Assembly (NCBI RefSeq): GCF_003970385.1
Contig: NZ_RXZH01000004.1
Coordinates: 124,001 to 188,000, forward strand
Source: Vibrio aquaticus
GTDB lineage: Bacteria; Pseudomonadota; Gammaproteobacteria; Enterobacterales; Vibrionaceae
Direction: 5' to 3'
DNA: 64,000 nt
The notes below the pieces were generated by a model. It did not search any database and had not been told where the DNA came from. It saw nothing but the letters and a program-made list of their open reading frames with translations. Below, piece after piece: positions 35,825 through 43,462 of this stretch. How positions within the stretch are numbered: position 1 is the first letter of the stretch; each line of letters begins with the position of its first letter. A program made the position numbers and the translations under genes.

Positions 35825-36442
35825 TTACTTCCTCTTTGTCTGCACTGATGATGCTTTTTCTAATACCACTGTTTGCCAACTCAAACCTGTCCGAGATAGT
35901 CCATCTTCAGTATCTTCAACGTGACAGACTACTAAACCTAATCGCTGCGCAAGTTGTTCTAATTCTGCAAGAGAGACACCAAAGCTCGTACGACCATCGC
36001 CGAACGCACCATGACGTAAAGTAATGACAATTCTGCCCCTGTCAGCTAACCGCTCTACTAAGGAGCATAAAGACTGAGAGCGTTTAGCCACAGGAATATG
36101 CATCCACACTGCTGAAACAAGAATAAGGTCAAAGCTATAGGATAAGGCGTCTAGGCTACTAAGGTCTGGGAGCTGGGCATCGACCCAATGCACTTGAGCT
36201 GATGTACGCTGTTGGCCTAACTGACGAAATCCTTTCGAAGGCTCGATAGCGACAACCTTGCAGCCATGTGAATCGAACCATTGAGCATCTCTGCCAGAAC
36301 CAGCTCCGACATCCAGCACTCGGCTACCAGACAGAGGCCAATATGAACGCCAACTGCTATGTACAGATTCAAAATCAACAGAGTCATACTGCTCAGCCAA
36401 CTGAACAGCATTTTCGTCGTAAAAAGAGAGGTTTACATCCAT
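35825..36442 (-). CDS. Class I SAM-dependent methyltransferase paired with the HNH nuclease
   Basis: A 205-residue methyltransferase. Motif I is VLDVGAGSGRDAQWF and the acidic post-motif is KVVAIEPSKG; LILVSAVWMHIPVAKR resembles motif IV of small-molecule methyltransferases (UbiE-like). There is no NPPY or DPPY, so it is unlikely to be a conventional amino-methyltransferase for DNA. I start at MDVNLSFYDENA; the frame is open 32 codons further upstream with low-complexity sequence. It sits three bases ahead of the HNH gene, and such a pair points to a joint function, perhaps in modifying a signal or protein. Confidence 0.8.
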   Translation of the reverse strand: MDVNLSFYDENAVQLAEQYDSVDFESVHSSWRSYWPLSGSRVLDVGAGSGRDAQWFDSHGCKVVAIEPSKGFRQLGQQRTSAQVHWVDAQLPDLSSLDALSYSFDLILVSAVWMHIPVAKRSQSLCSLVERLADRGRIVITLRHGAFGDGRTSFGVSLAELEQLAQRLGLVVCHVEDTEDGLSRTGLSWQTVVLEKASSVQTKRK

Positions 36443-36659
36443 GGCTATACCCAAAAGTTTCCCTAAAGGCATAATAACTATCTTGAGTGTATATGGCGAT
36501 AAAGTATTAGGAAAGAATGAGTTATTGCGAGTTAACATCGTTCATATATGACCATTATTTTTACGATGCGTCACAAACTGAGCATGTTCCAGAGCAGTTG
36601 CTTGTCCAAAGAATGATAAGAGCGTGATAGCATAAAAAGAAAATCACAGGCTAGGAATA

Positions 36660-37631
36660 ATGATAATTAAGGACAAAGATGTTTCGGTATCGACCTATTA
36701 TAAAAAGCAGCTCGGTGATCAGGTTGAAAGTGATGTGGCTTTTTATTTAAAGCGTCAATTTTTAGAGCAGGACGATATTTTCGTTTTCAATAATCTAAGA
36801 ATCGAACATAACCAAGAGTTCGCCCAAATAGACCATTTGATTGTCTATAAAAAAGGATTCGTTCTTGTAGAGTCAAAATCCATAAAAGGCACGGTGAAAA
36901 TCAATGACCAATTGGAATGGCAAAGAACGGTTCGTGGACGTTGGGTTGGAATGCCATCCCCAATCACTCAAGCTGAAATACAGGCAAAACTTCTAAAAAA
37001 ATTGCTAAATGAAAATGCAGAGTCAATGTTAGCAAAGGTACTTGTAGTAGTACTTCAAGGTTATTTTGGCGGGCGCTGCTGGGACATATTATGTGCAGCT
37101 TCAAACGATGCAATCATAGACCGCTCACATATTCCGTCAAAACTCTCACCGAAAATCGTTAAAGCGGAAGCAATTGGCAGTCGTGTAAAAGAAATCATTT
37201 CCAGCAACAGCAATATTTTAAAACCTAACCCTTCTTTCAGCTCATCCGAACTCAACAATATTAAGCATTTTCTACTAGCCGCTCACACACCAAATTTGCC
37301 ACCTCAAAAAGAATCTACCGAAGACTTAAAAGCTAACGCTAGCGATGCGAAAACAACAAAAAATGAAGACGCTAAATGTATAGATTCAAATAATCGCTCA
37401 TCATGGTTTCAATGTAAAAAATGTGAAAGCAGCAACACCGAGCCAAAGTATGGAAAATTCGGCTACTACGTAACCTGCTCTGAATGCAAAACAAATACTT
37501 CGATGGTTCAAGCATGTTTGAACTGCGGTAACAAAAAAACTCGAGTCTCTAAACGAAAGCAATTTTACACCGTAAGCTGTAACTGCGGCGTACAAACCAC
37601 TTTTACGCATACGAACGGTGTTCAACAGTAA
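36660..37631 (+). CDS. NERD-domain nuclease-like protein with C-terminal zinc ribbons
   Basis: A 323-residue protein. The N-terminal NERD (nuclease-related) domain shows the PD-(D/E)xK-type signature at D58 (AQIDHLIV), E71 and K73 (VLVESKSIKG), then SPITQAEIQAKLLKKLL. From about 245 on there are several CxxC pairs (CKKCESSN, CSECKTN, CLNCGNKK, CNCG), forming two or three zinc-ribbon units like those of topoisomerase tails. A low-complexity linker rich in Ala, Lys and Asp joins the halves. NERD proteins occur in defence and mobile regions; a DNA-directed role is inferred. It is divergent from the MTase-HNH pair. Confidence 0.8.
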   Translation: MIIKDKDVSVSTYYKKQLGDQVESDVAFYLKRQFLEQDDIFVFNNLRIEHNQEFAQIDHLIVYKKGFVLVESKSIKGTVKINDQLEWQRTVRGRWVGMPSPITQAEIQAKLLKKLLNENAESMLAKVLVVVLQGYFGGRCWDILCAASNDAIIDRSHIPSKLSPKIVKAEAIGSRVKEIISSNSNILKPNPSFSSSELNNIKHFLLAAHTPNLPPQKESTEDLKANASDAKTTKNEDAKCIDSNNRSSWFQCKKCESSNTEPKYGKFGYYVTCSECKTNTSMVQACLNCGNKKTRVSKRKQFYTVSCNCGVQTTFTHTNGVQQ

Positions 37632-37639
37632 CCTACGAA

Positions 37640-37667
37640 AAAGCCCCAGCATTTCTGCTGGGGCTTT
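37640..37667 (+). terminator. Terminator of the NERD gene
   Basis: AGCCCCAGCA and TGCTGGGGCT pair around TTTC; the T tail is short. It directly precedes the tRNA-like remnant. Confidence 0.75.
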
Positions 37668-37697
37668 AGAATGTGGCGGGAGTGAGGAAGTCGACCA
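37667..37697. repeat. Degenerate copy of the tRNA-Ser 3' end, probable left attachment site
   Basis: TAGAATGTGGCGG (37667-37679) is identical to 48135-48147 at the 3' end of the tRNA-Ser gene. Similarity continues imperfectly (GAGTGAGGAAGTCGACC against GAGTGAGAGATTCGAAC). Both copies have the same orientation and lie 10,468 bases apart, as expected for attL/attR. Confidence 0.55.
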
Positions 37698-37777
37698 AGC
37701 ACAATATCTTATTGATTAATAAAGACTTATATCAAGTCGACTTTCGGAGACATACACTCTGTCATACATGCCAAATT

Positions 37778-37793
37778 TGTGACGAATTTCACA
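37778..37793. promoter_or_regulatory. Perfect CRP consensus site
   Basis: TGTGACGAATTTCACA matches TGTGA-N6-TCACA exactly, about 150 bases upstream of the frameshifted gene. Confidence 0.6.
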
Positions 37794-37894
37794 TTAAATG
37801 CCCATTTAGCCAAGCACGTAGCAATAATATAATTAGGTGCGATAAAGAGTAACCATCAAACTAAATTGGATTAAATTTGCCCCAACCCTTGAAA

Positions 37895-37914
37895 TACTGT
37901 TTATAAAAACACAT
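37895..37914 (+). promoter_or_regulatory. LexA-like box upstream of the frameshifted gene
   Basis: TACTGTTTATAAAAACACAT differs from CTGT-N8-ACAG at one core base (ACAC instead of ACAG). It lies 31 bases before the start codon. Confidence 0.4.
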
Positions 37915-37944
37915 GTACATCTAAACAGCAAAAGGGAGAGCCAC

Positions 37945-38733
37945 ATGAATACATCGCTGATTGACATTCGCCGCCACAGAGCAACCCAAGCGGCTAAATC
38001 AATGCTTAACTACCCTCTGAAGTACTTCATAACATCAAGCGTCTTGAATCCATTGTCGAAGGTGACGAACGTGCCTTGAAAGTTATCAACATACTAAAAC
38101 AGCAACAAACACAATTTTCTAGTTACTTGAACTTTTCACAAGCATCGACGAGCGAACACAAGCTCATCAACAACGTAATAGAAAATCAATCAGAACAATA
38201 CGTTAACATAAAATCCGAACTATGCCCTGATGCTCCGTCCGAGCTTTTCGAACTAGGAGTTACCAATATAGTTTCGAGGATGAACTTGAACTTGGCTGAG
38301 TCGTTAAATGGAATTGACGTCAGAAGTGACTTATCAGATAACAACGTATTTATTGCAGAGCTTCTCAATTCAGCATGGAATTCTTGAGAGTGAAATCCCT
38401 TATATTGTACCTATACTCGTTCATAACTGCGGTAGTATGGATATGATTAAGCTTCATTCAAACATTTGGCTATATGATATACCAACGTTTTTACGTGCAC
38501 TGACTGGCAGAACTGCCATATTAGACGTGTATGATGGAGGAAACTATCGTGCTGAAGGTTCGAGTAAATTGGACGCTTCTGGACTGAAATTAGACGAACC
38601 ATTAGAAATTGTTCATGCCTATCTACAAGATGAACGTTTCCAGAAACTTAGACACTTTGACGCTGGTCGACATGTATCTCGCACAGCCAGAATAGAGGGT
38701 ACAACATTCTCTTCTATTGGATTAGCCCTTTAA
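37945..38733 (+). pseudogene. Frameshifted gene of unknown function
   Basis: A start with a good ribosome site (AAGGGAGAG) begins MNTSLIDIRRHRATQAAK and runs into a stop near 38077 in its own frame. From about 38016 a second frame continues smoothly (SEVLHNIKRLESIVEGDERA, then LKVINILKQQQ) to 38387, and from about 38370 the original frame resumes (HGILESEIPYIVPILVHNCG) until 38733. Two compensating shifts are thus needed to read one protein of roughly 260 residues. The shift sites are not canonical slippage heptamers. Damaged gene or sequencing errors are the likely causes. The family is not recognised. CRP- and LexA-like sites precede it. Confidence 0.6.
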
Positions 38734-38747
38734 TCTAGTCAGCACCT

Positions 38748-38774
38748 AAATGGGCTCATCAAGAGCCCATTTTC
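38748..38774. terminator. Terminator between the pseudogene and darG
   Basis: AAATGGGCTC and GAGCCCATTT pair around ATCAA. It suits both convergent transcripts. Confidence 0.7.
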
Positions 38775-38777
38775 ACA

Positions 38778-39818
38778 TTAAGCACTTAGCCAATGCTGAT
38801 TGCCAAGAACCTTCTCTGCGATAGAAATTTGCCGATGCGTGAACTGCTGCTTTCTTGCATTCCAAGAATGAACACCTTCAATTACCTGGTCAGTATTTCT
38901 CGCTTGCTCATACTTGTTTAACCAATGCACTGTTGCAAGAAGCTCTAGGCCCTGAGGTGACTCAAAACCTTCTACCAATCGAGATACCTTTTCAAATCTC
39001 TCACGAGTATCGGGGTGCTGTTCTAAATATGCTTGTGCTTCTTTGATTGCACCTGGTACTAACTGAAGTACTTTATCTGGCGCATCACCACCATCCGAAT
39101 AACCAGAGACAAAATGCCCTTCAATCGCGTTCAAAACATGACGCAAGTTTTGCGCATAAGGCCCATAGTGTGCTTTTTGATACTTCAAACGCAGTGGTTC
39201 GCCTGCTTCTTGCATAAAATACAGAAGCTTATGTACTTCAAGTAATGATACCGATGGATCGAGCAAGCCTTTCAGGTAGCGCTGCATTAGCTCTATCAAT
39301 ACCGCTCTACCAGCTGTCATCTTTGGCACTTCTTTCTGCTTTACCATTCTGTCATTTTGAGGGGCACCTGATGGCTCATAAAGCAAAACCTGGACATCAG
39401 TTAGCGGCTTCATCGCTGCTTCGATTTTTTCACGCACCACCAGCCAATCAAGCCCGCCTAAGCCTGCACCTAATGGAGGAATAGCAATAGATTTGATGCC
39501 CAGACGTTGAATGTCTTCCACCAATGCTGCTAAGCCAGATTCGATATCTTCAATTCGGCTAGCACCACGCCAATGACGCTTGGTTGGGAAGTTCACTATG
39601 AAACGTGGACTCGCCAATTGCCCTGTTTCGAAGATAAACATTTTTCCTGGCTGAACGTCTTTGTTTTTACATGCAGCGGCATAAGCCTTGAAGTTATCAG
39701 GCCACGCTTTCTTAAACTGCAAAGCAATACCACGCCCCATCACACCGACGCAGTTGACTGTATTTACAATAGCTTCTGCATCAGCGCGAAGTATGTCACC
39801 ACGAGTAATTTCGATCAT
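38778..39818 (-). CDS. darG: DarG antitoxin: macrodomain DNA ADP-ribosyl glycohydrolase
   Basis: The antitoxin removes ADP-ribose from DNA and binds its toxin DarT. Residues 1 to about 150 are a macrodomain: ITRGDILRADAEAIVNTVNC, GVMGRGIALQFKKAWP and AIPPLGAGLGGLDW. The C-terminal part (about 165-346; LLYFMQEAGEPLRLKYQKAH, YGPYAQNLRHVLNAIEGH) corresponds to the DarT-neutralising domain and resembles Panacea/DUF4065 antitoxin domains. The 346-residue length is usual. It follows darT by 13 bases and is the last gene of the hsd operon. Confidence 0.93.
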   Translation of the reverse strand: MIEITRGDILRADAEAIVNTVNCVGVMGRGIALQFKKAWPDNFKAYAAACKNKDVQPGKMFIFETGQLASPRFIVNFPTKRHWRGASRIEDIESGLAALVEDIQRLGIKSIAIPPLGAGLGGLDWLVVREKIEAAMKPLTDVQVLLYEPSGAPQNDRMVKQKEVPKMTAGRAVLIELMQRYLKGLLDPSVSLLEVHKLLYFMQEAGEPLRLKYQKAHYGPYAQNLRHVLNAIEGHFVSGYSDGGDAPDKVLQLVPGAIKEAQAYLEQHPDTRERFEKVSRLVEGFESPQGLELLATVHWLNKYEQARNTDQVIEGVHSWNARKQQFTHRQISIAEKVLGNQHWLSA

Positions 39819-39831
39819 ATCTACGGCCTCC

Positions 39832-40473
39832 TCAGTAATACCAGTTAGGGTTAATTGTAACAGGTGGTCTGTGAACTGCCATTTGCAACGTGTTGACTAC
39901 CTGCTGATGAATAAGTGGAGATTGGACAGTGATCTCTTCAACTAAATGCCAAGGAAAACTATGCTCAATCAAAAACTCTGCTTGCTTTCCTTCCTTACAA
40001 CCTTGCCACAGCCTCGCATCAATTGCAGACCAATCTAGCTCATGTAACTGAGCCAAATCACTTCTATCTTCAAAGTAATAAGAGCCTGCATTTGACAGCG
40101 TAAATGCCCAGCGATGCCCCTGCTGCTGCGCCCATTGCACCGTAGCATTGAGATCTGCTTGAAGGTGAATAATCGGCCCCTGCCCACCTTTGTAAGCCAG
40201 CTCATCACTGTCTGCTCGATGAATCACATACAACATGATTGAACGAGGGCAAAAGTAAAACGGCACACATTGCCCAACGTACAAACCAGGGTGACTATCC
40301 AGTGTCAGCTCTGTCAAACGGCGCTGCTTGATCGTATTCATACCAATCGTAGTCCCTGCAGCTTGTTGTGCGATGATCTGGGCATCACACAAAAGTCCGT
40401 TCGAACCGAGAATAGAAGCTAATCGATCTACGTGGACAATATGAAAGATTTTAGGCTGTGCTGGTACGGGCAT
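39832..40473 (-). CDS. darT: DarT toxin: DNA ADP-ribosyltransferase (DUF4433)
   Basis: DarT uses NAD+ to ADP-ribosylate single-stranded DNA at bases within a short motif, blocking replication; DarTG systems protect against phage. The 213-residue protein has the ART fold: FHIVHVDRLASILGSNGL with the first-strand His, R51/R52 in IKQRRL, CVPFYFCPRSIMLYVI, the NAD-loop-like LSNAGSYYFEDR and the catalytic Glu166 in KQAEFLIE. The catalytic residues look intact, so the gene is probably active. It is 25 bases downstream of hsdS, an unusual place for a toxin. Confidence 0.92.
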   Translation of the reverse strand: MPVPAQPKIFHIVHVDRLASILGSNGLLCDAQIIAQQAAGTTIGMNTIKQRRLTELTLDSHPGLYVGQCVPFYFCPRSIMLYVIHRADSDELAYKGGQGPIIHLQADLNATVQWAQQQGHRWAFTLSNAGSYYFEDRSDLAQLHELDWSAIDARLWQGCKEGKQAEFLIEHSFPWHLVEEITVQSPLIHQQVVNTLQMAVHRPPVTINPNWYY

Positions 40474-40498
40474 TTATCATCCTTTTTATTGGAACCAA

Positions 40499-41812
40499 TT
40501 AAGCGTTCTTGAGCTCTGCACTTGGGTTTACCGTTACTTGACCATTCATTAGCATAGGTAGGAGAAAATCTCTGAGCTCTTTTAATCTCTTATTCTCAAG
40601 CGTATTAATCGCTATTTTATTGTATAGTGGCTCAACAGTTTCTTCGAACAATCGTAGAACTTCTGAATTAGGGACCACAACATTACAATTCAATATATGT
40701 TTTGTTGTTAAATTATTTATGCTTGTACCAAGACACTGTTTCTTAATATACGCTTTAAACCAGTCTGTCTGTAGAAAGGTATTGACAAAAAACAAAGCTT
40801 CTTTGTGCGGTGTGATTTTTGAGCAAAAAGCCCCAAACCCGAGAGGCTCATCAAAATAGTAAATACCATTTTTACCAACGTGTTCTTTGCTTCCACTAGA
40901 CATAACTATCAAGGTATCAAATGAATGTATTTTTTGAGAATCATCAACAACTGATTTTGATACATAAACCAAATCGTCATTATCGACTATGTTTCCGGTG
41001 ACGTTAGTTGCACGTAACACACCTTCCGACTCTAGAGTACTTTTGCTTACGACGTCTTGCTTTCCATAAGTTACACCTCGTCCAAGCTTGATCAAATCAC
41101 CTAAAGTCCGCTCTAACCAACCCTCCGGAATTTCACGCTTCAAGGTATCGTTGTACACCATTTTTCCACCCGAAGATTTATATGGTTTCCCATTCTCATC
41201 TGGGAAATCAAATTGTACAAACCAATAGTCGTAAAGCGTCTTCGCCATCGCTTCTAGTTCAGAGTTGATGCGGTTGTTGAGTTCTATTTTATCTTCAATA
41301 GTAGAAAGAACATCTGCGAGCTTTTCTTGCTCTCCTTTCTTTGGCCCCATGAACGGTATGCTAGAAAGGATACCTGTGTTCAAATTGGGCATTGTCGCCC
41401 CAACCGCTTGGCGAACAATCCAGTTCTGAATTGCTGGAGTACTGAGATAATAAGTTAAGAACCTAGAATCAAATTTGTCACCAGGACGAAGTAACAGGCA
41501 GCCAGTACCACAGAAGTATCCATCTTCTTTTTCCCTTATTAAGGCTTTAAGTGTTACATCTCCTCTACGGCTATACACAATATCGTCTTTCTTGACGATA
41601 TACTTCGAAAGCCGATTAGCATCACCTTCAGTTATGTAAGCTATATCCGAAAGGTCGACTCTGTTGCTCTTCATATTTGCAGGCATAATGCATGGAATTC
41701 CTTCCTGAACATAGTCAGCAGCATGAAGTTGGCTTCCAAAAGGACCTGTGTGGATCTTACCTCCGCCAGCTCTTACTAAATTGCCAAGATTATCACTGAG
41801 GATGTTATTCAT
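40499..41812 (-). CDS. hsdS: Type I restriction enzyme specificity subunit HsdS
   Basis: HsdS carries two target recognition domains that read the halves of a bipartite DNA site. The first TRD is near 10-150 (IHTGPFGSQLHAADYVQEGI and IVYSRRGDVTLKAL) and the second near 235-390 (TLGDLIKLGRGVTYGKQDVV), separated by coiled-coil spacers (KLADVLSTIEDKIELNNRIN and LENKRLKELRDFLLPMLMNG). The 437 residues fit a complete subunit. It overlaps the end of hsdM by eight bases. Confidence 0.93.
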   Translation of the reverse strand: MNNILSDNLGNLVRAGGGKIHTGPFGSQLHAADYVQEGIPCIMPANMKSNRVDLSDIAYITEGDANRLSKYIVKKDDIVYSRRGDVTLKALIREKEDGYFCGTGCLLLRPGDKFDSRFLTYYLSTPAIQNWIVRQAVGATMPNLNTGILSSIPFMGPKKGEQEKLADVLSTIEDKIELNNRINSELEAMAKTLYDYWFVQFDFPDENGKPYKSSGGKMVYNDTLKREIPEGWLERTLGDLIKLGRGVTYGKQDVVSKSTLESEGVLRATNVTGNIVDNDDLVYVSKSVVDDSQKIHSFDTLIVMSSGSKEHVGKNGIYYFDEPLGFGAFCSKITPHKEALFFVNTFLQTDWFKAYIKKQCLGTSINNLTTKHILNCNVVVPNSEVLRLFEETVEPLYNKIAINTLENKRLKELRDFLLPMLMNGQVTVNPSAELKNA

Positions 41813-43436
41813 ATTTCAAGCCTGCCAACTGCTTTTTAATCTCTACTTCTAGCTCACGTGATTGTTTAAACAAACTGTCCAAATTACTGCTAAAGCCCTG
41901 CATTTTTTCCAAAAAATGCTCTGCGGTAATATCTGCGTATTCAATTTTAACTTCGAAGTACTGTCCGGCACTGAGGCTGTAATTTTTCGCAGTGATTTCG
42001 TCATAGCTGACTGCAACGGAGAAATCTTCTTCGGTCCACTTGTTGTTGAACGCATCAATGATTTGCTGTTCTTCTACTGGTGTTAGAACCGTTTTCTGAT
42101 TCTTACCTTCTTTGACCTTTTGACCTAGGTTGGATGCATCAACCAGTACCACTTGGTCTTTGTTACTGTCATCAATAAACAGAATGGAGACGTTGGTACC
42201 TGTGGTCGCGAAGATATTGGATGGCATGGATACCACGCCCGCCAGCATCTTGTTATCCACCAAGTACTGACGGATCTTTTTATCAATGCCAGATTGAGCG
42301 GTAATAAACCCTGTTGGCAGCACAACCGCTGCTTTACCACCTGGTTTTAGCGAGTAGATAATATGCTGCAAGAACAATTGGTAGATTTCCATCTTGTCCT
42401 TTGCCTTGGCTTTAATTTTAGGAATACCGGCAAAGAAGCGTTCTTTATTTTCTTTACTGTCCAACTCATCGCGAAAATCACTGAAATCCAGTTTAAATGG
42501 CGGGTTAGAGACAATGTAATCAAACTTGCGTAAATCACCATTTTCTTTGTGGTGAGGGTGCCACAGCGTATTACCCTCAATCACATTCGGGATCGAGTGA
42601 ACGAGATTGTTCAAAATTAAGTTTAAACGCAGTAGGTTTGATGATTTCTTTGAAATGTCCTGCGTATAGATACTACAGCGATTTTCACCAATGGCGTGAG
42701 CCACATTCATTAGCAGGGTGCCAGAGCCCGCCGATGGGTCATAACAGCTCACATTGCGTACGGTACCTTGTTGGTCTTCAGGTACCAAAATTGCTGCCAT
42801 AATGCGTGCTACTGCATGAGGGGTATAGTACTCGGCGTATTTACCGCCAGAGTTGCTGTTGTAGTCTTTGATCAGGTATTCAAAGATGGTAGCGTAGAAG
42901 TCAAACTTCTGATTAAAGATACGCTCAAAACTGAACTCAATCAGTTTATTGATAATCGCTTTGCAGAAAGCATCACGCTTTGAAACGGTCACGTTTTCAC
43001 TGATGCGAGTAAACAGTTGGACTTTTTCGCCAGTATCCGTCATTACAGCAAACACATCATTATTGCTGATAGCGATATCCATTAATGTATCGTCAAACAA
43101 TTCAGCAAAACCTGGCTTGTCTTGCTGATTAAACAGGTGGCTGATGAAATGATGTGGTTTGAGACGAGCAGTGTCACCGCCCATCTGGATCTGGAGCATG
43201 TCTAGATCTTCTTCACTCATTTCAACCAGAGCTTCTTCCCACTTTTCCGCACTGGCGATCTTCTCGTCAATTTTCTTGGCTTCATAGGCGAACTTGTCAT
43301 TCAGGAACTTGTATAAAAATACCTGAGTGATGATTTCAAACTCCCCCGTGCTATTACCTAACCCATTGGTTGCACAGATACTCTTCAAGCTATCTATAAG
43401 GGCTTTTGTTTTTTCTCTAAATTCGAGTTCGACCAT
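41805..43436 (-). CDS. hsdM: Type I restriction enzyme methyltransferase subunit HsdM
   Basis: An adenine N6-methyltransferase of 543 residues that forms the modification enzyme with HsdS. The N-terminal helical domain is followed by the SAM motif CYDPSAGSGT (231-240) and the catalytic NPPF (311-314) in YIVSNPPFKLDF. The preceding YAEYYTPHAVARIMA is the conserved HsdM lead-in. The C-terminal part would contact HsdS. It is 26 bases after hsdR. Confidence 0.95.
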   Translation of the reverse strand: MVELEFREKTKALIDSLKSICATNGLGNSTGEFEIITQVFLYKFLNDKFAYEAKKIDEKIASAEKWEEALVEMSEEDLDMLQIQMGGDTARLKPHHFISHLFNQQDKPGFAELFDDTLMDIAISNNDVFAVMTDTGEKVQLFTRISENVTVSKRDAFCKAIINKLIEFSFERIFNQKFDFYATIFEYLIKDYNSNSGGKYAEYYTPHAVARIMAAILVPEDQQGTVRNVSCYDPSAGSGTLLMNVAHAIGENRCSIYTQDISKKSSNLLRLNLILNNLVHSIPNVIEGNTLWHPHHKENGDLRKFDYIVSNPPFKLDFSDFRDELDSKENKERFFAGIPKIKAKAKDKMEIYQLFLQHIIYSLKPGGKAAVVLPTGFITAQSGIDKKIRQYLVDNKMLAGVVSMPSNIFATTGTNVSILFIDDSNKDQVVLVDASNLGQKVKEGKNQKTVLTPVEEQQIIDAFNNKWTEEDFSVAVSYDEITAKNYSLSAGQYFEVKIEYADITAEHFLEKMQGFSSNLDSLFKQSRELEVEIKKQLAGLKYE

Positions 43437-43462
43437 TGTTAGTACTGCCTTGGTTTATGTTC

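Larger units (their letters stand above)
37632..37944. other. Left junction of the tRNA-Ser island and regulatory sequence
   Basis: This 313-base stretch holds, in order, the NERD terminator, the degenerate tRNA-Ser 3' end, a perfect CRP site and a LexA-like box. No intact gene is seen. The sequence is visibly AT-rich. Confidence 0.5.

Noticed and set aside
35825..36442. The methyltransferase as a DNA methyltransferase of a restriction pair
   Set aside because: No NPPY, DPPY or PC-type catalytic motif; motif spacing fits small-molecule or protein methyltransferases.
38005..38025. Programmed -1 frameshift in the unknown gene
   Set aside because: No X-XXY-YYZ slippery heptamer and no clear stimulatory stem; damage or sequence error is simpler.
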